From Rickettsiales bacterium (GTDB lineage Bacteria > Pseudomonadota > Alphaproteobacteria > G027485855): a stretch of 64,000 nt of DNA. Both the position numbers and the translations under genes were made by a program. Every line of letters starts with the position of its first letter. The stretch's first letter is position 1. Below are positions 9,508-18,510 of the stretch, piece after piece. Under the pieces are notes generated by a model. That model was not told the origin of the DNA and searched no databases. It was given only the letters and a program-made list of their open reading frames with translations. Location: contig JAIXQD010000019.1 of NCBI GenBank assembly GCA_027485855.1, forward strand, positions 210,256-274,255. The letters run 5' to 3'.

Positions 9508-9669
9508 GCTGGAAGGGCCGCCTTGGCCGGTGGCTGAACATCCCACTGTGGCCTGCAGAGCAGGTGGGCACCGTGTAACTACACCACGGTGTAGTCAGGG
9601 ACAGTTCCCGAGTGAAGATCATTGGCCCCAGGGAAATTTGTTGCCTATCGAACCACGCAGCAACCTTCC
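9508..9669 (-). ncRNA. ssrS: 6S RNA (SsrS)
   Basis: The non-coding gap between zapA and fau on the minus strand is the standard 6S RNA locus in proteobacteria. The minus strand shows a sigma70-like promoter (-10 TATAAT at 9676-9681) followed by a transcript of about 160 nt. Its 5' end GGAAGG (9669-9664) pairs with CCTTCC near the 3' end (9516-9511), closing the long terminal stem. Internal self-complementary arms include GTGCCCACCTGC / GCAGGCCACAGTGGG and CTACACCGTGGTGTAG, consistent with the rod-like fold around a central bubble. The stem is followed by AGCTTTTTTC, where the 3' end probably lies. 6S RNA binds RNA polymerase-sigma70 and acts in stationary phase. Exact ends are approximate. 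Confidence 0.8.
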
Positions 9670-9675
9670 GCGCTT

Positions 9676-9704
9676 ATTATACGCGGCCTTGTTGAAAAAG
9701 TCAC
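9676..9704 (-). promoter_or_regulatory. sigma70-type promoter of 6S RNA
   Basis: On the minus strand a perfect -10 hexamer TATAAT (9681-9676) sits 17 bp from a -35-like GTGACT (9704-9699, 4 of 6 matches to TTGACA). The predicted start, about 7 nt downstream near 9669, coincides with the GGAAGG that closes the 6S stem, which supports both calls. Confidence 0.65.
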
Positions 9705-9730
9705 GTTTTTAACTGGGCTTGTGGTGCAGC

Positions 9731-10063
9731 TTAGCCGCGCTCCATGCGGGTGGACATATCGCGAATGCGGGTAGAAAGATGCTCAACGGCCGCTACCAGC
9801 AAATCTTCGTCTTTACTATCAAGGCCCTTTTGCGCTTGCCGCAGCGCCTGTGCCTCGCCTTTAAGGTCGAATAGCTCATCGGCCAGAAGCAAGGCGGTGA
9901 GCACCAGCACGCGGGCTTCGCTGGCATTGGCACCCGCCGTGGCCGAAACTTGCCGCACCTTGCTATCGACATAGCCCGCCAGCGCTTCGACGCGGCCTTC
10001 TTGCCCAGCGTCACAGGTGACCGGATAAACGCGGCTGGCAAGGGTAATATCAATGCGCGGCAT
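9731..10063 (-). CDS. zapA: Cell division protein ZapA
   Basis: 110-aa protein beginning with the ITLASRVYPVTCDAGQEGRV beta hairpin typical of alphaproteobacterial ZapA. The LAGYVDSKVRQV helix follows, then the long C-terminal coiled coil (ARVLVLTALLLADELFDLK onward). ZapA binds FtsZ and stabilises Z-ring filament bundling. It forms a cistron pair with the small coiled-coil gene immediately upstream and is followed by the 6S RNA, the standard gene order. Confidence 0.92.
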   Translation of the reverse strand: MPRIDITLASRVYPVTCDAGQEGRVEALAGYVDSKVRQVSATAGANASEARVLVLTALLLADELFDLKGEAQALRQAQKGLDSKDEDLLVAAVEHLSTRIRDMSTRMERG

Positions 10064-10072
10064 ATGCGGCTC

Positions 10073-10297
10073 CTATTGCTGTAAAATAGTTTCGATGCGC
10101 TCAATGGCGTCATCCAGGCGGCGCGCCACCGATTGCTCAACGGCGCGCTGCTTATTAGCGCGGGCCTCATTTTGTACGCTTTGGCGTTGCAGCTCGGCCT
10201 CACGGCGTGCACGGCGGGCTTCGCGCAGTTCGCTGGCCTGCTCTAGGGCATCAATGGCCTCATCCAGCTGTTCAAGCGCGGCTTTAAGGCGGTTCAT
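10073..10297 (-). CDS. Small coiled-coil protein (DUF4164-like)
   Basis: 74-aa, highly charged protein predicted to be one long coiled coil (Leu/Ala heptads with many Arg/Glu/Gln). Small proteins of this kind (DUF4164) precede zapA in many alphaproteobacteria and are thought to work with ZapA in Z-ring assembly, by analogy with ZapB; that role is inference. A TTG is available at 10303, but the ATG at 10297 has GGAG 7 nt upstream and is preferred. 9-bp gap to zapA on the same strand. Confidence 0.72.
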   Translation of the reverse strand: MNRLKAALEQLDEAIDALEQASELREARRARREAELQRQSVQNEARANKQRAVEQSVARRLDDAIERIETILQQ

Positions 10298-10401
10298 CGG
10301 CAACTCCGTTTGATTCGACTTCAGCGCATTGTCGGCTTAAAATGGCGCTCTTGTCAATTCTTCCCACTTTTATCTTTCAGCCTTAACCCCAGAGGTGTTC
10401 C

Positions 10402-12405
10402 ATGAGCCTTGCCGCCACCAGCCCCCAAACAGTGACCCATAACGACCTTGCCAATGCCCTGCGGGCCCTTGCCATGGATGGGGTTGAGCAAGCAAAGTCT
10501 GGGCATCCGGGTATGCCCATGGGTATGGCTGATGTCGCCACAGTTTTGTGGCAGCAATTTTTGCGCTTTGATGCAACAGCGCCGCACTGGCCCAATCGCG
10601 ACCGCTTTATTTTATCGGCAGGTCACGGCTCGATGCTGCTTTATGCGCTGGCTTATTTAACCGGCTATAAAGCCATGCCGCTTGATGAGCTTAAAAAGTT
10701 TCGGCAACTCGGCAGCAAAACCGCCGGCCACCCCGAGCATGATGTGGCCGCCGGCATTGAAACCACCACCGGCCCCCTAGGGCAGGGCTTGGGCAATGCG
10801 GTGGGCATGGCTTTGGCCGAGCAAATGCTGGCCGCCCGTTTTGGCGAAAAGCTGGTGCAACACCATACTTATGTGATTGCCTCTGACGGTGACCTTATGG
10901 AAGGCATCAGCCACGAAGCCGCCAGCCTTGCGGGTCACTGGCAATTAGGCCGGCTTATTGTGCTTTATGATGACAACCAAATTTCGATTGATGGCCCAAC
11001 GGCGCTATCTTTTAGCGAGGATATTCCGGCACGTTTTGCGGCTTACGGCTGGCATACGCAGCGCATTGATGGGCACAACCCCGCCGAGATTAGCGCGGCT
11101 ATTAAAGCCGCTTTAGCCGACAAACGCCCCAGCCTCATTGCCTGCCGCACCATTATTGGCTTTGGCGCGCCCAACAAACAAGGCAGCAAAGATTGTCATG
11201 GCAGCCCCCTTGGCGCCGACGAAATTGCCAAAGCCCGCGCCCAGCTTAACTGGCCGCATGCACCGTTTGTTGTGCCAGCGCCAATAAAATCGGCGTGGGA
11301 GAGTTTTGGCGTGCAGCACCAAAGCGCACGTCTGGAATGGGAAAAAAATCTTAACGCTGCCGCGCCAGAGCTGAAAGAGCTGTGGCACAGCATGCATAGC
11401 CATGAGCTGAGCCCGGCAGCAAGCAGCGCCCTACACGCGCTTAAGCAAAAATATGCCAGCGAAAAACCGAGTCTCGCCACACGGCAAACCAGTGGCGAGG
11501 TGCTGGCAGCGCTGGTGCCGGTTATGCCGCATTTGGTGGGCGGCTCGGCCGATTTGACCCCCTCGAACAACACCCAAGTAAAAGGCAAAGCGGTTATCAA
11601 GCGCGGTGATTTTAGCGGGCAATATATTCATTGGGGGGTGCGCGAGCATGGCATGGCCAGCGCCATGAACGGCATGGCGCTGCATGGCGGGCTTATTCCT
11701 TATAGCGGTACATTTTTAAGCTTTGCGGATTATTGCCGCCCGTCTATTCGTTTGGCTGCTCTTATGCATCAGCGGGTGATTTATGTGATGACCCATGATT
11801 CGATTGGCCTTGGTGAAGATGGCCCAACGCATCAGCCGGTTGAGCATTTAGCCAGCCTGCGCGCTATCCCTAATCTTTATGTGTTTCGCCCGGCCGATGG
11901 CATTGAAACCGCTGAATGCTGGGAAGCGGCGCTGAGCAATGCCCATGCCCCTAGCCTTTTGGCACTCACACGGCAAGCTCTGCCAACTTTAAGGGCCGAC
12001 ACTTCAGCCGAAAATCGCAGCAAAATGGGTGCTTATGTTTTGGCCGAAGCCAAACAGGCACGCGCTGCTACACTGATTGCCAGCGGCTCGGAAGTGAGCC
12101 TCGCCATGAGCGCGCGTGAAAAGCTTGCCGCGCTTGGTATTGATGTGGCGGTAGTGTCTATGCCCTGCTGGACGCTCTTTGCCAAGCAAAGCCCTGCCTA
12201 CCAAGCGCAAGTGCTGGGCAGCGCCAAGCGTATTGGCATTGAAGCCGCCACCGGCTTTGGCTGGGAGCGCTGGCTTGCGGGCAATAATATAGACGGCAGC
12301 TTTATTGGCATGCATGGTTTTGGAGCATCGGCGCCATACCAAGAGCTTTATCAGCATTTTGGCATTACGGTTGAAGCCATTATGGCGGCCGTGCAGAAAA
12401 GCTAG
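10402..12405 (+). CDS. tkt: Transketolase
   Basis: 667-aa full-length enzyme. Visible features include the N-terminal [14 protein letters not shown] loop, the thiamine-diphosphate motif region [19 protein letters not shown] ending in DDNQISIDG, the pyrimidine-domain signature [13 protein letters not shown] and [16 protein letters not shown]. It transfers two-carbon ketol units in the pentose phosphate and Calvin pathways. Start is ATG at 10402, with AGAGGTG 5 nt upstream. The gene faces away from the zapA operon, leaving ~100 bp for two promoters. A methyltransferase gene follows after 12 bp. Confidence 0.97.
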   Translation: MSLAATSPQTVTHNDLANALRALAMDGVEQAKSGHPGMPMGMADVATVLWQQFLRFDATAPHWPNRDRFILSAGHGSMLLYALAYLTGYKAMPLDELKKFRQLGSKTAGHPEHDVAAGIETTTGPLGQGLGNAVGMALAEQMLAARFGEKLVQHHTYVIASDGDLMEGISHEAASLAGHWQLGRLIVLYDDNQISIDGPTALSFSEDIPARFAAYGWHTQRIDGHNPAEISAAIKAALADKRPSLIACRTIIGFGAPNKQGSKDCHGSPLGADEIAKARAQLNWPHAPFVVPAPIKSAWESFGVQHQSARLEWEKNLNAAAPELKELWHSMHSHELSPAASSALHALKQKYASEKPSLATRQTSGEVLAALVPVMPHLVGGSADLTPSNNTQVKGKAVIKRGDFSGQYIHWGVREHGMASAMNGMALHGGLIPYSGTFLSFADYCRPSIRLAALMHQRVIYVMTHDSIGLGEDGPTHQPVEHLASLRAIPNLYVFRPADGIETAECWEAALSNAHAPSLLALTRQALPTLRADTSAENRSKMGAYVLAEAKQARAATLIASGSEVSLAMSAREKLAALGIDVAVVSMPCWTLFAKQSPAYQAQVLGSAKRIGIEAATGFGWERWLAGNNIDGSFIGMHGFGASAPYQELYQHFGITVEAIMAAVQKS

Positions 12406-12417
12406 CAGACACGCCTA

Positions 12418-13176
12418 ATGTATTGGGACGTCACCGACCTGCACGAATTTTATGGCACCGGTATTGGCCGCATTGCCCGCAAACTTTTGCGCGAGCGCTT
12501 GCAATATTTTTGGCCAAATGTGACAGGGCAATGTGTGGCGGCTTTGGGCTATGCCACGCCCTATTTACGCCCGTTTGAGGCTGACGCACGCACAACATTG
12601 GTGCTGATGCCGCAGCAGCAAGGGGTGCGGCCATGGCCGCCCGAGCAAAATAATATAGCGCTGCTATGTGACGAGACGGCGCTACCGCTGCCCGATGATA
12701 TTGTGGATAAATTCCTATTGGTGCATTGCCTTGAACATGCCGAACATAAACAACAATTGCTGGATGAGGTGTGGCGCTGCTTAACCCCACAAGGGCGCGG
12801 CCTGATTGTGGTGCCTAACCGGCATGGGTTATGGTCACGCGCCGAGCATGCGCCCTTTGGCCATGGGCAGGCTTTTGCTATGGGTGAGCTTAAACGGCTG
12901 TTGCGGCGCAGTGGCTTTGTGCTTGAGCGCAGCGAGCCCTGCTTGTTTACGCCGCCGCTGATGTTGCCCATAGCGCTGCGCCCGCTGGCGCACTTGCTTG
13001 AGCGCGGGGCGCGCAAATTACATTTTGCCTTTGGCGGCGTGCTGATTGTTGAAGTGAGCAAGCAAATTTATGCGCCCATCGCCCAAGGCCAGCGCCGTAA
13101 ACATAAGTGGCAGATGACGCCGCAAAAAATTGGCGCAGAAGCGGGGGCCATTCAGCGAAAATGGCAAAGTCTATAA
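12418..13176 (+). CDS. Class I SAM-dependent methyltransferase domain protein
   Basis: 252-aa protein of the Methyltransf_11 type. A degenerate SAM-binding start (GQCVAALGYATPYLRPF) is followed by DETALPLPDDIVDKFLLVHC (post-motif I and motif II) and the motif III-like LTPQGRGLIVVPNRHGLWSR. It fits the alphaproteobacterial family in which a YWDVTDLHEFY-type N-terminus precedes the domain. Substrate unknown. The glycine-rich motif I is weak (one Gly where E/DxGxGxG is expected), so activity is not assured. Downstream of tkt by 12 bp, probably same transcript. Confidence 0.75.
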   Translation: MYWDVTDLHEFYGTGIGRIARKLLRERLQYFWPNVTGQCVAALGYATPYLRPFEADARTTLVLMPQQQGVRPWPPEQNNIALLCDETALPLPDDIVDKFLLVHCLEHAEHKQQLLDEVWRCLTPQGRGLIVVPNRHGLWSRAEHAPFGHGQAFAMGELKRLLRRSGFVLERSEPCLFTPPLMLPIALRPLAHLLERGARKLHFAFGGVLIVEVSKQIYAPIAQGQRRKHKWQMTPQKIGAEAGAIQRKWQSL

Positions 13177-13182
13177 TCTAAA

Positions 13183-13953
13183 CTATAGCTGGGGCGCGGC
13201 AGGTTTTTGCTTGGTCAGCCTTGCACGCATGGCTTTTTGGTTATGGGCCGCAAGGATAGACGCAACATTAACTTGGCCACGATGCTTGGGCGGCACAGCC
13301 TGCCACAAGCGCTCAAGATCGGCCGCATTATCCGGAAAAGTTGCGCTCACCACCAAGGCCAGCTCGCGCCTCTCGGCGAGGATTTTAATGAGGCATTGGT
13401 CATTATGCTCACGCAGATAATCATCGACGGTTAAGGTCTGGCCGGTTTGTTTCAGCCAATTTTGTATATAAAGCCAAGAGCCGCGTTGTGCGGCCAAATG
13501 CAACAGCGGCCGCGCTGCTATGGCGGTGCCGGTCTCTTGCCACAAATCGGCCAGCGTGAGGGGGTCGGGCAAAAGGGGTAACCAGTGCTGTTGCTGCAAC
13601 CACACTTGCGGCATAACCAAAGGCGGCTGCAGGCGGGGCGGCTCACCAATGCGCAGCGGGCGCAACAACCAATCTTTATCAAGGCTGAGCTTTTGCTGCG
13701 CTAAAGCGCCTGGCAAATCTTTGGGGAATTCGCAAAAGACCTGCCAAATTTTATCGCCTGTAGCGCGGCGATGTGACGGATTTTGGCCAGAGGAATTTTT
13801 ACCTGATGCGCCTCTATGCTCTGGCGATTTTTCGCGCGGGTTTTTTTTACCCACACCATTTTTAGGGCCGCCGTTTTTAGGGGCGCCCACTGATGTACTT
13901 GGTTTTTGTCCCGACTTCTTAAAGCGCGACTGCGGCACTTTATAGCGGCTCAT
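13183..13953 (-). CDS. Unrecognised protein, LW-type repeat family (short member)
   Basis: 256 aa from the ATG at 13953 (a longer reading from 14115 would run through the 3' end of the next gene upstream and is unlikely). Residues 1-75 are basic and low complexity (Lys/Pro/Gly/Ser). The rest carries two blocks shared with the adjacent 344-aa protein. One reads LSLDKDWLL (LTLSKDWLL in the neighbour). The other, C-terminal, reads like a degenerate ankyrin unit (LIKILAERRELALVV) followed by LERLWQAVPPKHRGQV and ILAAHN. The same C-terminal block occurs at 35067-36617. No signal peptide and no catalytic motif. I do not recognise the family. It is 13 bp downstream of its paralogue, so the pair is an operon. 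Function unknown. Confidence 0.65.
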   Translation of the reverse strand: MSRYKVPQSRFKKSGQKPSTSVGAPKNGGPKNGVGKKNPREKSPEHRGASGKNSSGQNPSHRRATGDKIWQVFCEFPKDLPGALAQQKLSLDKDWLLRPLRIGEPPRLQPPLVMPQVWLQQQHWLPLLPDPLTLADLWQETGTAIAARPLLHLAAQRGSWLYIQNWLKQTGQTLTVDDYLREHNDQCLIKILAERRELALVVSATFPDNAADLERLWQAVPPKHRGQVNVASILAAHNQKAMRARLTKQKPAAPQL

Positions 13954-13966
13954 GGAGCGGCCAAGG

Positions 13967-15001
13967 TTAAGGGGCAGGATTTTGGGGCGGCTTTCTTGAA
14001 AAATGCCGCAACGACAAATGATTGGCCTCGGCCAAAAGGCAGGGCCACTCGACTTGTGATTGATAGCGTTTCTCGATTTGGGCCCATAATTTATGCATCT
14101 CCCCGACACGGCCAACCCACAAGCTGGGTTTTAGCGCTTCTGCCACACGGCCACGCTCGGCTAGTAGCATAAGCGCCGTCTTGTTACCAGTGGCAGATGT
14201 AACGGGTGTTAAAAAATCTTCGGCGATTAAATTGCCATTCAGCTGCTCGGCAATTTGTGTGGGCGTTTGCGCGCTATCAACCGCCAATAAATCGGCCAGA
14301 AAATTGCCCTGCCGCAAAGGCAAAGAGCGCAGCTCAAGCAGCTCGAAGCGCTCATTTTGCGCGGCCAGCACGGCTTGTATTTGCGGCAATTGCGGGGCGA
14401 TGCTTGAATGCAGCAAGGGCGATATGGGCTTGCGGATAAAAGTAACGCTGGCGGGCGACAAGCTGGCCGCGAGCAACCAATCTTTGCTGAGGGTTAGGTT
14501 TTTAGCTTTAAGCGCTTGCGCAAGGTCGGTGGGTTTGCTGAGCAGCAACAGCCACAGCTCTTCTGAATATTGATCGCTGATGATGGTGTTTTCCGCTATG
14601 GGCTGGCCAATATTATTTTGCGCACTAGAAGCATGCGGGTCGTTTTTTGTGCCATTATTATTTGCGCCAGAATTATTTGTACCAGTATGACCCGGCGCTA
14701 TGGGGCGCAGCGGCGGCGGCAAAGCAGAATGAGCGGGCGGGCGTGGGGCCAGCTGTTTTTTGGCCCGAACCAGCACTTCGTCAAATATATCAACGGCCTG
14801 AAAAATGCCGCGCTCGATATTATCAATGGCCTTATCGGCATGTTGCTCAAATTTTTGTGCCGTGGGCTCCAGGTCTTTTTTGAGCTTTTCTAAGGCGGTA
14901 CGAATTTTTTCGGCCGGATTTTGTTGCGGTGTCTTATTGGGATTAGCCGGCGGACGTTGTGATGATTTATCGCGATTATTAGACGGGTTTCTATAGGACA
15001 T
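13967..15001 (-). CDS. Unrecognised protein, LW-type repeat family (tandem paralogue)
   Basis: 344-aa protein. Residues 1-75 form a charged, partly coiled-coil segment (AEKIRTALEKLKKDLEP onward). An Asn/Pro/Gly-rich linker follows (about 85-135). The C-terminal two thirds hold helical repeats. Recognisable units are LTLSKDWLL and, near the end, the ankyrin-like TALMLLAERGRVAEAL, then LWVGRVGEMHKLW and YQSQVEW...LLAEANHLSLR. The last block aligns with LWVGRSTELRQLW...YQAQVDFPAVLAQVN in the 516-aa protein at 35067-36617. Probably a cytoplasmic protein-interaction module; function unknown. First gene of a two-gene minus-strand unit, divergent from rpmH across ~230 bp. Confidence 0.7.
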   Translation of the reverse strand: MSYRNPSNNRDKSSQRPPANPNKTPQQNPAEKIRTALEKLKKDLEPTAQKFEQHADKAIDNIERGIFQAVDIFDEVLVRAKKQLAPRPPAHSALPPPLRPIAPGHTGTNNSGANNNGTKNDPHASSAQNNIGQPIAENTIISDQYSEELWLLLLSKPTDLAQALKAKNLTLSKDWLLAASLSPASVTFIRKPISPLLHSSIAPQLPQIQAVLAAQNERFELLELRSLPLRQGNFLADLLAVDSAQTPTQIAEQLNGNLIAEDFLTPVTSATGNKTALMLLAERGRVAEALKPSLWVGRVGEMHKLWAQIEKRYQSQVEWPCLLAEANHLSLRHFSRKPPQNPAP

Positions 15002-15160
15002 GATATTAGGGCTCTGTTTTTGCTGGTTATTTTACGAGAAACGGGGTGATGCACCATAAGGCAAGCCAGCCTTTATAGCAGAAATGTAACAAACCGCAAG
15101 CGGATGCGCTGTTTTGCCAGAAAGCCCAGCAGAAAACCCACAAGAGCATCATTTATCTAT

Positions 15161-15190
15161 TTGACCTTTAGTCCTGCTTGCTTGTATAAA
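15161..15190 (+). promoter_or_regulatory. sigma70-type promoter of rpmH
   Basis: TTGACC (-35, 15161-15166) and TATAAA (-10, 15185-15190) separated by 18 bp, with a TG one base before the -10 (extended -10). Predicted start near 15197, about 33 nt before the rpmH ATG. Strong for a ribosomal-protein gene. Confidence 0.65.
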
Positions 15191-15229
15191 CGGCCCTCGT
15201 TCGCGAAATAACTTATTTAAGGTGTTACA

Positions 15230-15373
15230 ATGTTACCTACATTCCGCCCCAGCAAGCTTGTCCGTAAGCGTCGTCATGGTTTTCGTAACCGCATGAAGAC
15301 CAAAAATGGCCGCAAACTTATTGCCCGCCGCAGATCACAAGGCCGCAAGCGTCTGTCGAGCTCGTCTAAATAG
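15230..15373 (+). CDS. rpmH: 50S ribosomal protein L34
   Basis: 47-aa protein: [32 protein letters not shown] and a short Ser-rich tail. This is the complete L34 signature at normal length. The N-terminus reads MLPTF where most L34 have MKRT(F/Y), a small deviation. Component of the large ribosomal subunit. First gene of the conserved rpmH-rnpA-yidD-yidC block; rnpA begins 15 bp after its stop. Confidence 0.95.
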   Translation: MLPTFRPSKLVRKRRHGFRNRMKTKNGRKLIARRRSQGRKRLSSSSK

Positions 15374-15388
15374 ACGCGCTTTTGAATT

Positions 15389-15763
15389 TTGCTAAAACTG
15401 ACTGAGCGCGCCCAATTTTTGGCCGTGCAACAGCGTGGCCGCCGCTCGGTGCTGCCCGCTTTAACGCTTGAGTGGCTGGCACAAGCGCCCGCCGCCCCCA
15501 CTAAATCAGACCTTACCACCGCGCCCTTTCGGGTTGGTTTTACGGCTACACGCAAATTAGGTGGTGCTGTTGTGCGCAATCGGGCCAAAAGGCGGCTGCG
15601 GGCGGCTATACAATGGTTTATGCAGCAGCAGCAATTACAGCAACAGCCCATGCCACAAGGCGATTTAGTGCTGGTGGCCCGCGCCGGCACGCTGACGACG
15701 CCTTTTACACTTTTATGTGCGCAGCTTAAAAACGGTGTTGATAGATTATGCGCGCCTTTGTAA
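15389..15763 (+). CDS. rnpA: Ribonuclease P protein component
   Basis: 124-aa protein with N-terminal LTERAQFLAVQQRGRRS and the RNA-binding signature RVGFTATRKLGGAVVRNRAKRRLR (the RNR motif). It is the protein subunit of RNase P for tRNA 5' maturation. An in-frame TGA at 15383 leaves TTG at 15389 as the only sensible start. A weak TTG start with no clear ribosome-binding site next to the highly expressed rpmH is typical of rnpA and keeps its output low. Overlaps yidD by 16 nt. Confidence 0.93.
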   Translation: MLKLTERAQFLAVQQRGRRSVLPALTLEWLAQAPAAPTKSDLTTAPFRVGFTATRKLGGAVVRNRAKRRLRAAIQWFMQQQQLQQQPMPQGDLVLVARAGTLTTPFTLLCAQLKNGVDRLCAPL

Positions 15764-15993
15764 ACCGACTTTTGGTGCAAGGGCTGAGCCTGCTTATTCG
15801 GTGCTATCAATATAGCCTGTCTTATTTTTGGGGGCGGTCTTGCCGTTTTTTACCCTCTTGCTCTGATTATGCGCTTGAAGCCATGCGCCTGCATGGGGCA
15901 TGGTGCGGCGGTGTTTTGGCCTATAAGCGCATTTGCCGCTGTCGGCCGAATGGCGCATCGGGCTATGATCCGGTGCCGCCATCTTGTCAGTAA
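15748..15993 (+). CDS. yidD: Membrane protein insertion efficiency factor YidD
   Basis: 81-aa protein with the family hallmarks YSLSYFWGRSCRFLPSCSDY and the cysteine pattern extending to RICRCRPNGASGYDPVP. YidD is an amphipathic membrane-associated protein that assists insertion by YidC. Its start lies within rnpA (16-nt overlap), a conserved arrangement, and yidC follows after 23 bp. Confidence 0.95.
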   Translation: MRAFVNRLLVQGLSLLIRCYQYSLSYFWGRSCRFLPSCSDYALEAMRLHGAWCGGVLAYKRICRCRPNGASGYDPVPPSCQ

Positions 15994-16016
15994 ATTAAAT
16001 AGAGGATTTTTGGGCA

Positions 16017-17765
16017 ATGCAAACTCATGGCAATCTGATTATGGCGATTATTATGTCGGTGCTCATTATTATGGGCTGGCATTATTATTATGAGCGCCCA
16101 CAAATTGAGCAGCGCCGTGAAATGCAGCTGCGTGCCAAAAACCAAGCCGAAATCAGCGCGCCCGCCGCCGCCGCCGCGCAAGAGGCGCGCCCGCGTACCG
16201 AGATTATTGCCGAGGGCCGCAACGCTGGCACGCGTCTGACTATCAACACACCGCGCTTACATGGCAGCATCAATTTGCAAGGCGCCCGTCTTGATGATTT
16301 AACCCTTGCCGGCTATCGCGAAAGCATCGACCCGCAAAGCCCCGAAATTGTGCTGTTTGCGCCCGCAGGTTCGGCCAAGCCCGATATGGGCTATTACACC
16401 GAAATTGGTTGGATTAGCGGCGATGGCGTGAAAGTGCCCGATGCCAGCACAGTTTGGCAAACCGACCGCGACCAGCTCACCCCCAACCAACCCGTTACAT
16501 TAAATTGGGATAATGGCGCGGGCTTGCGTTTTGAGATTGAAATTGCCGTAGATGAGAATTACCTGTTTACGGCAAAGCAGCGCGTGATTAATAGCGGCAC
16601 GGCTGAAGTCAAGCTCTTCCCTTATAGCTTGGTCAGCCGTCATGGCACACCCAATGTCTTAGGTTATGCCATTTTGCACGAAGGCCCTTATGGCGTATTT
16701 AACGGCCGGCTTGAAGAGTTTACTTATAAAAAGCTAACCGGCACCGAGCCAAATATTCGTAATAGCGATGGCGGCTGGGTGGGTATCACCGATAAATATT
16801 GGCTGGCGGCCCTCATCCCCGACCAAGCGCAAAATAGTGTGATGCGCGTAGTGCATAGTGTGTCGGCGCAAAACACCACCACCTCGCCTGACCGCTGGCA
16901 GATTGATTTGCGCGCCCCGCAACAAGTGCTGGCCGCTGGCGCCACCGCCGAGCAGGTCACACGGCTTTTTGCCGGCGCTAAAGAAGTGCGCCTCATTGAC
17001 CAATATGAAAAAAATCTGGCTATTGAGCATTTTGATCTGACTATCGATTTTGGCTGGTTTTATTTTTTAACTAAGCCATTTTTCTATGCGATTGATTATC
17101 TGGCCGGCATTTTCCGCGAGACGGGCTATGGCTTTGCTTTGGCCATTTTGCTGTTTACCGTGGTGATTAAAACGCTGCTTTATCCGCTGACAAAAAAATC
17201 GAACATCGCCATGAACCGGCTTAAAGAGCTGCAGCCAGAAATGGAAAAGCTGAAAGAGCGCTTCAAGGATAAAAAGCAAGATATGCAAATGGAGATTATC
17301 AAGCTTTACCAGCGCGAGAAGGTGAACCCCGCCTCGGGCTGTTTACCGATGCTGCTGCAAATTCCGATTTTCTTTGCGCTGTATAAGGTGCTGTTTGTTA
17401 CCATTGAAATGCGCCATGCGCCATTTTTTGGCTGGATTGCCGATTTATCGGCGCGCGACCCCACCAGCCCGTTCAATTTGTTTGGGCTATTGCCTTACGA
17501 TGTGCCGACCTTCCTGCATATTGGCATTTGGCCGATTTTGATGGGCATCAGCATGTGGGCGCAGCAAAAAATGAACCCCACCCCAACCGACCCCATTCAA
17601 GCCAAGGTCTTTGCCTTTTTGCCATGGCTATTTGTGTTTATGTTAGCGGGCTTTCCGGCGGGCTTGGTCATTTACTGGACATGGAGCAACACGCTCTCGA
17701 TTGGTCAGCAATGGTGGCTGAAGCGCCATTGGAAAAAACACAGCCACAAATATAAGCGCACATGA
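16017..17765 (+). CDS. yidC: Membrane protein insertase YidC
   Basis: 582-aa Gram-negative-type YidC. An N-terminal TM (residues ~6-24) is followed by the large periplasmic beta domain (~60-340) and the conserved C-terminal core of five TM helices: GYGFALAILLFTVVIK, the cytoplasmic coiled region KELQPEMEKLKERFKD, YQREKVNPASGCLPMLLQIP, and the last helix FPAGLVIYWTWSNTLS. Length is within the 540-610 aa family range. Inserts and folds inner-membrane proteins with or without SecYEG. Stop overlaps the engB start (ATGA). Confidence 0.97.
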   Translation: MQTHGNLIMAIIMSVLIIMGWHYYYERPQIEQRREMQLRAKNQAEISAPAAAAAQEARPRTEIIAEGRNAGTRLTINTPRLHGSINLQGARLDDLTLAGYRESIDPQSPEIVLFAPAGSAKPDMGYYTEIGWISGDGVKVPDASTVWQTDRDQLTPNQPVTLNWDNGAGLRFEIEIAVDENYLFTAKQRVINSGTAEVKLFPYSLVSRHGTPNVLGYAILHEGPYGVFNGRLEEFTYKKLTGTEPNIRNSDGGWVGITDKYWLAALIPDQAQNSVMRVVHSVSAQNTTTSPDRWQIDLRAPQQVLAAGATAEQVTRLFAGAKEVRLIDQYEKNLAIEHFDLTIDFGWFYFLTKPFFYAIDYLAGIFRETGYGFALAILLFTVVIKTLLYPLTKKSNIAMNRLKELQPEMEKLKERFKDKKQDMQMEIIKLYQREKVNPASGCLPMLLQIPIFFALYKVLFVTIEMRHAPFFGWIADLSARDPTSPFNLFGLLPYDVPTFLHIGIWPILMGISMWAQQKMNPTPTDPIQAKVFAFLPWLFVFMLAGFPAGLVIYWTWSNTLSIGQQWWLKRHWKKHSHKYKRT

Positions 17766-18391
17766 GCGACAACAGCGCCACGCTTGAAGCCGGTCGGCTG
17801 CTCTTTGCTGAAGGCGCACAGTTTTTTGCGGGCGCCGATAGCTTAGCGCGGCTGCCGCCTGTGGGGGCGCCTGAAGTGGCTTTAGTGGGGCGCTCTAATG
17901 TGGGTAAATCAAGCCTGATTAATGCGCTGACCGGCCAGAAAGTTTTAGCGCGTGTGTCGAACACCCCAGGGCGCACACAGCAACTTAATTTTTTTAATGT
18001 GCAAAATCGTTTGTGGTTGGTGGATTTACCTGGTTATGGATATGCCGAAGCACCCAAAGCCAAAAAAGCCAATTGGCAAGATTTGCTCAAAACCTATTTG
18101 CAAACACGCACCACGCTGCGCCGCTTATTGCTGCTGATTGACGGGCGGCATGGCCCGCTCAAGCGCGATTTAGAATGGCTAGAGTTATTGCGCGAAGTGG
18201 CGGTGCCATTTCAAGTTGTGCTGACTAAGGCCGATAAAATCAGCAACAAAGCTTTGCAAGACAGCGCCAACAAAACTTTAGACGCCATCAGCAAACACCC
18301 GGCCGCACTGACCCATATTATTGCCACCAGCGCTGAAACGGGGCTTGGTTTTGCTGAATTGCGCGCAACTTTGCTGCAAATCGCCGAATAA
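17762..18391 (+). CDS. engB: Ribosome biogenesis GTP-binding protein YihA/EngB
   Basis: 209-aa TrmE-Era-EngA-EngB GTPase with all G motifs: GRSNVGKSSLINAL (G1), TPGRTQQLNFF (G2), DLPGYGYAEA (G3), LTKADKI (G4) and TSAETGLG (G5). Needed for 50S subunit assembly and linked to cell division. 4-nt overlap with yidC, so it ends the rpmH-engB operon. No clear terminator follows. Confidence 0.95.
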   Translation: MSDNSATLEAGRLLFAEGAQFFAGADSLARLPPVGAPEVALVGRSNVGKSSLINALTGQKVLARVSNTPGRTQQLNFFNVQNRLWLVDLPGYGYAEAPKAKKANWQDLLKTYLQTRTTLRRLLLLIDGRHGPLKRDLEWLELLREVAVPFQVVLTKADKISNKALQDSANKTLDAISKHPAALTHIIATSAETGLGFAELRATLLQIAE

Positions 18392-18510
18392 TCCGCCTGC
18401 GGTTTAGCACAGATATGGTGAAAAAAGTCTTAATTTCCCAATATTATCAATTGCTTGTGTTGTTTTTGGAATTAACAGCTTTTTAGTCGCTTGGCCTTAC
18501 TGTTGAGATT

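Noticed and set aside
13954..14115. Extended start (14115) for the 13183 gene
   Set aside because: The extra 54 residues overlap the 3' end of the upstream gene and are unlike the family; ATG 13953 fits better.
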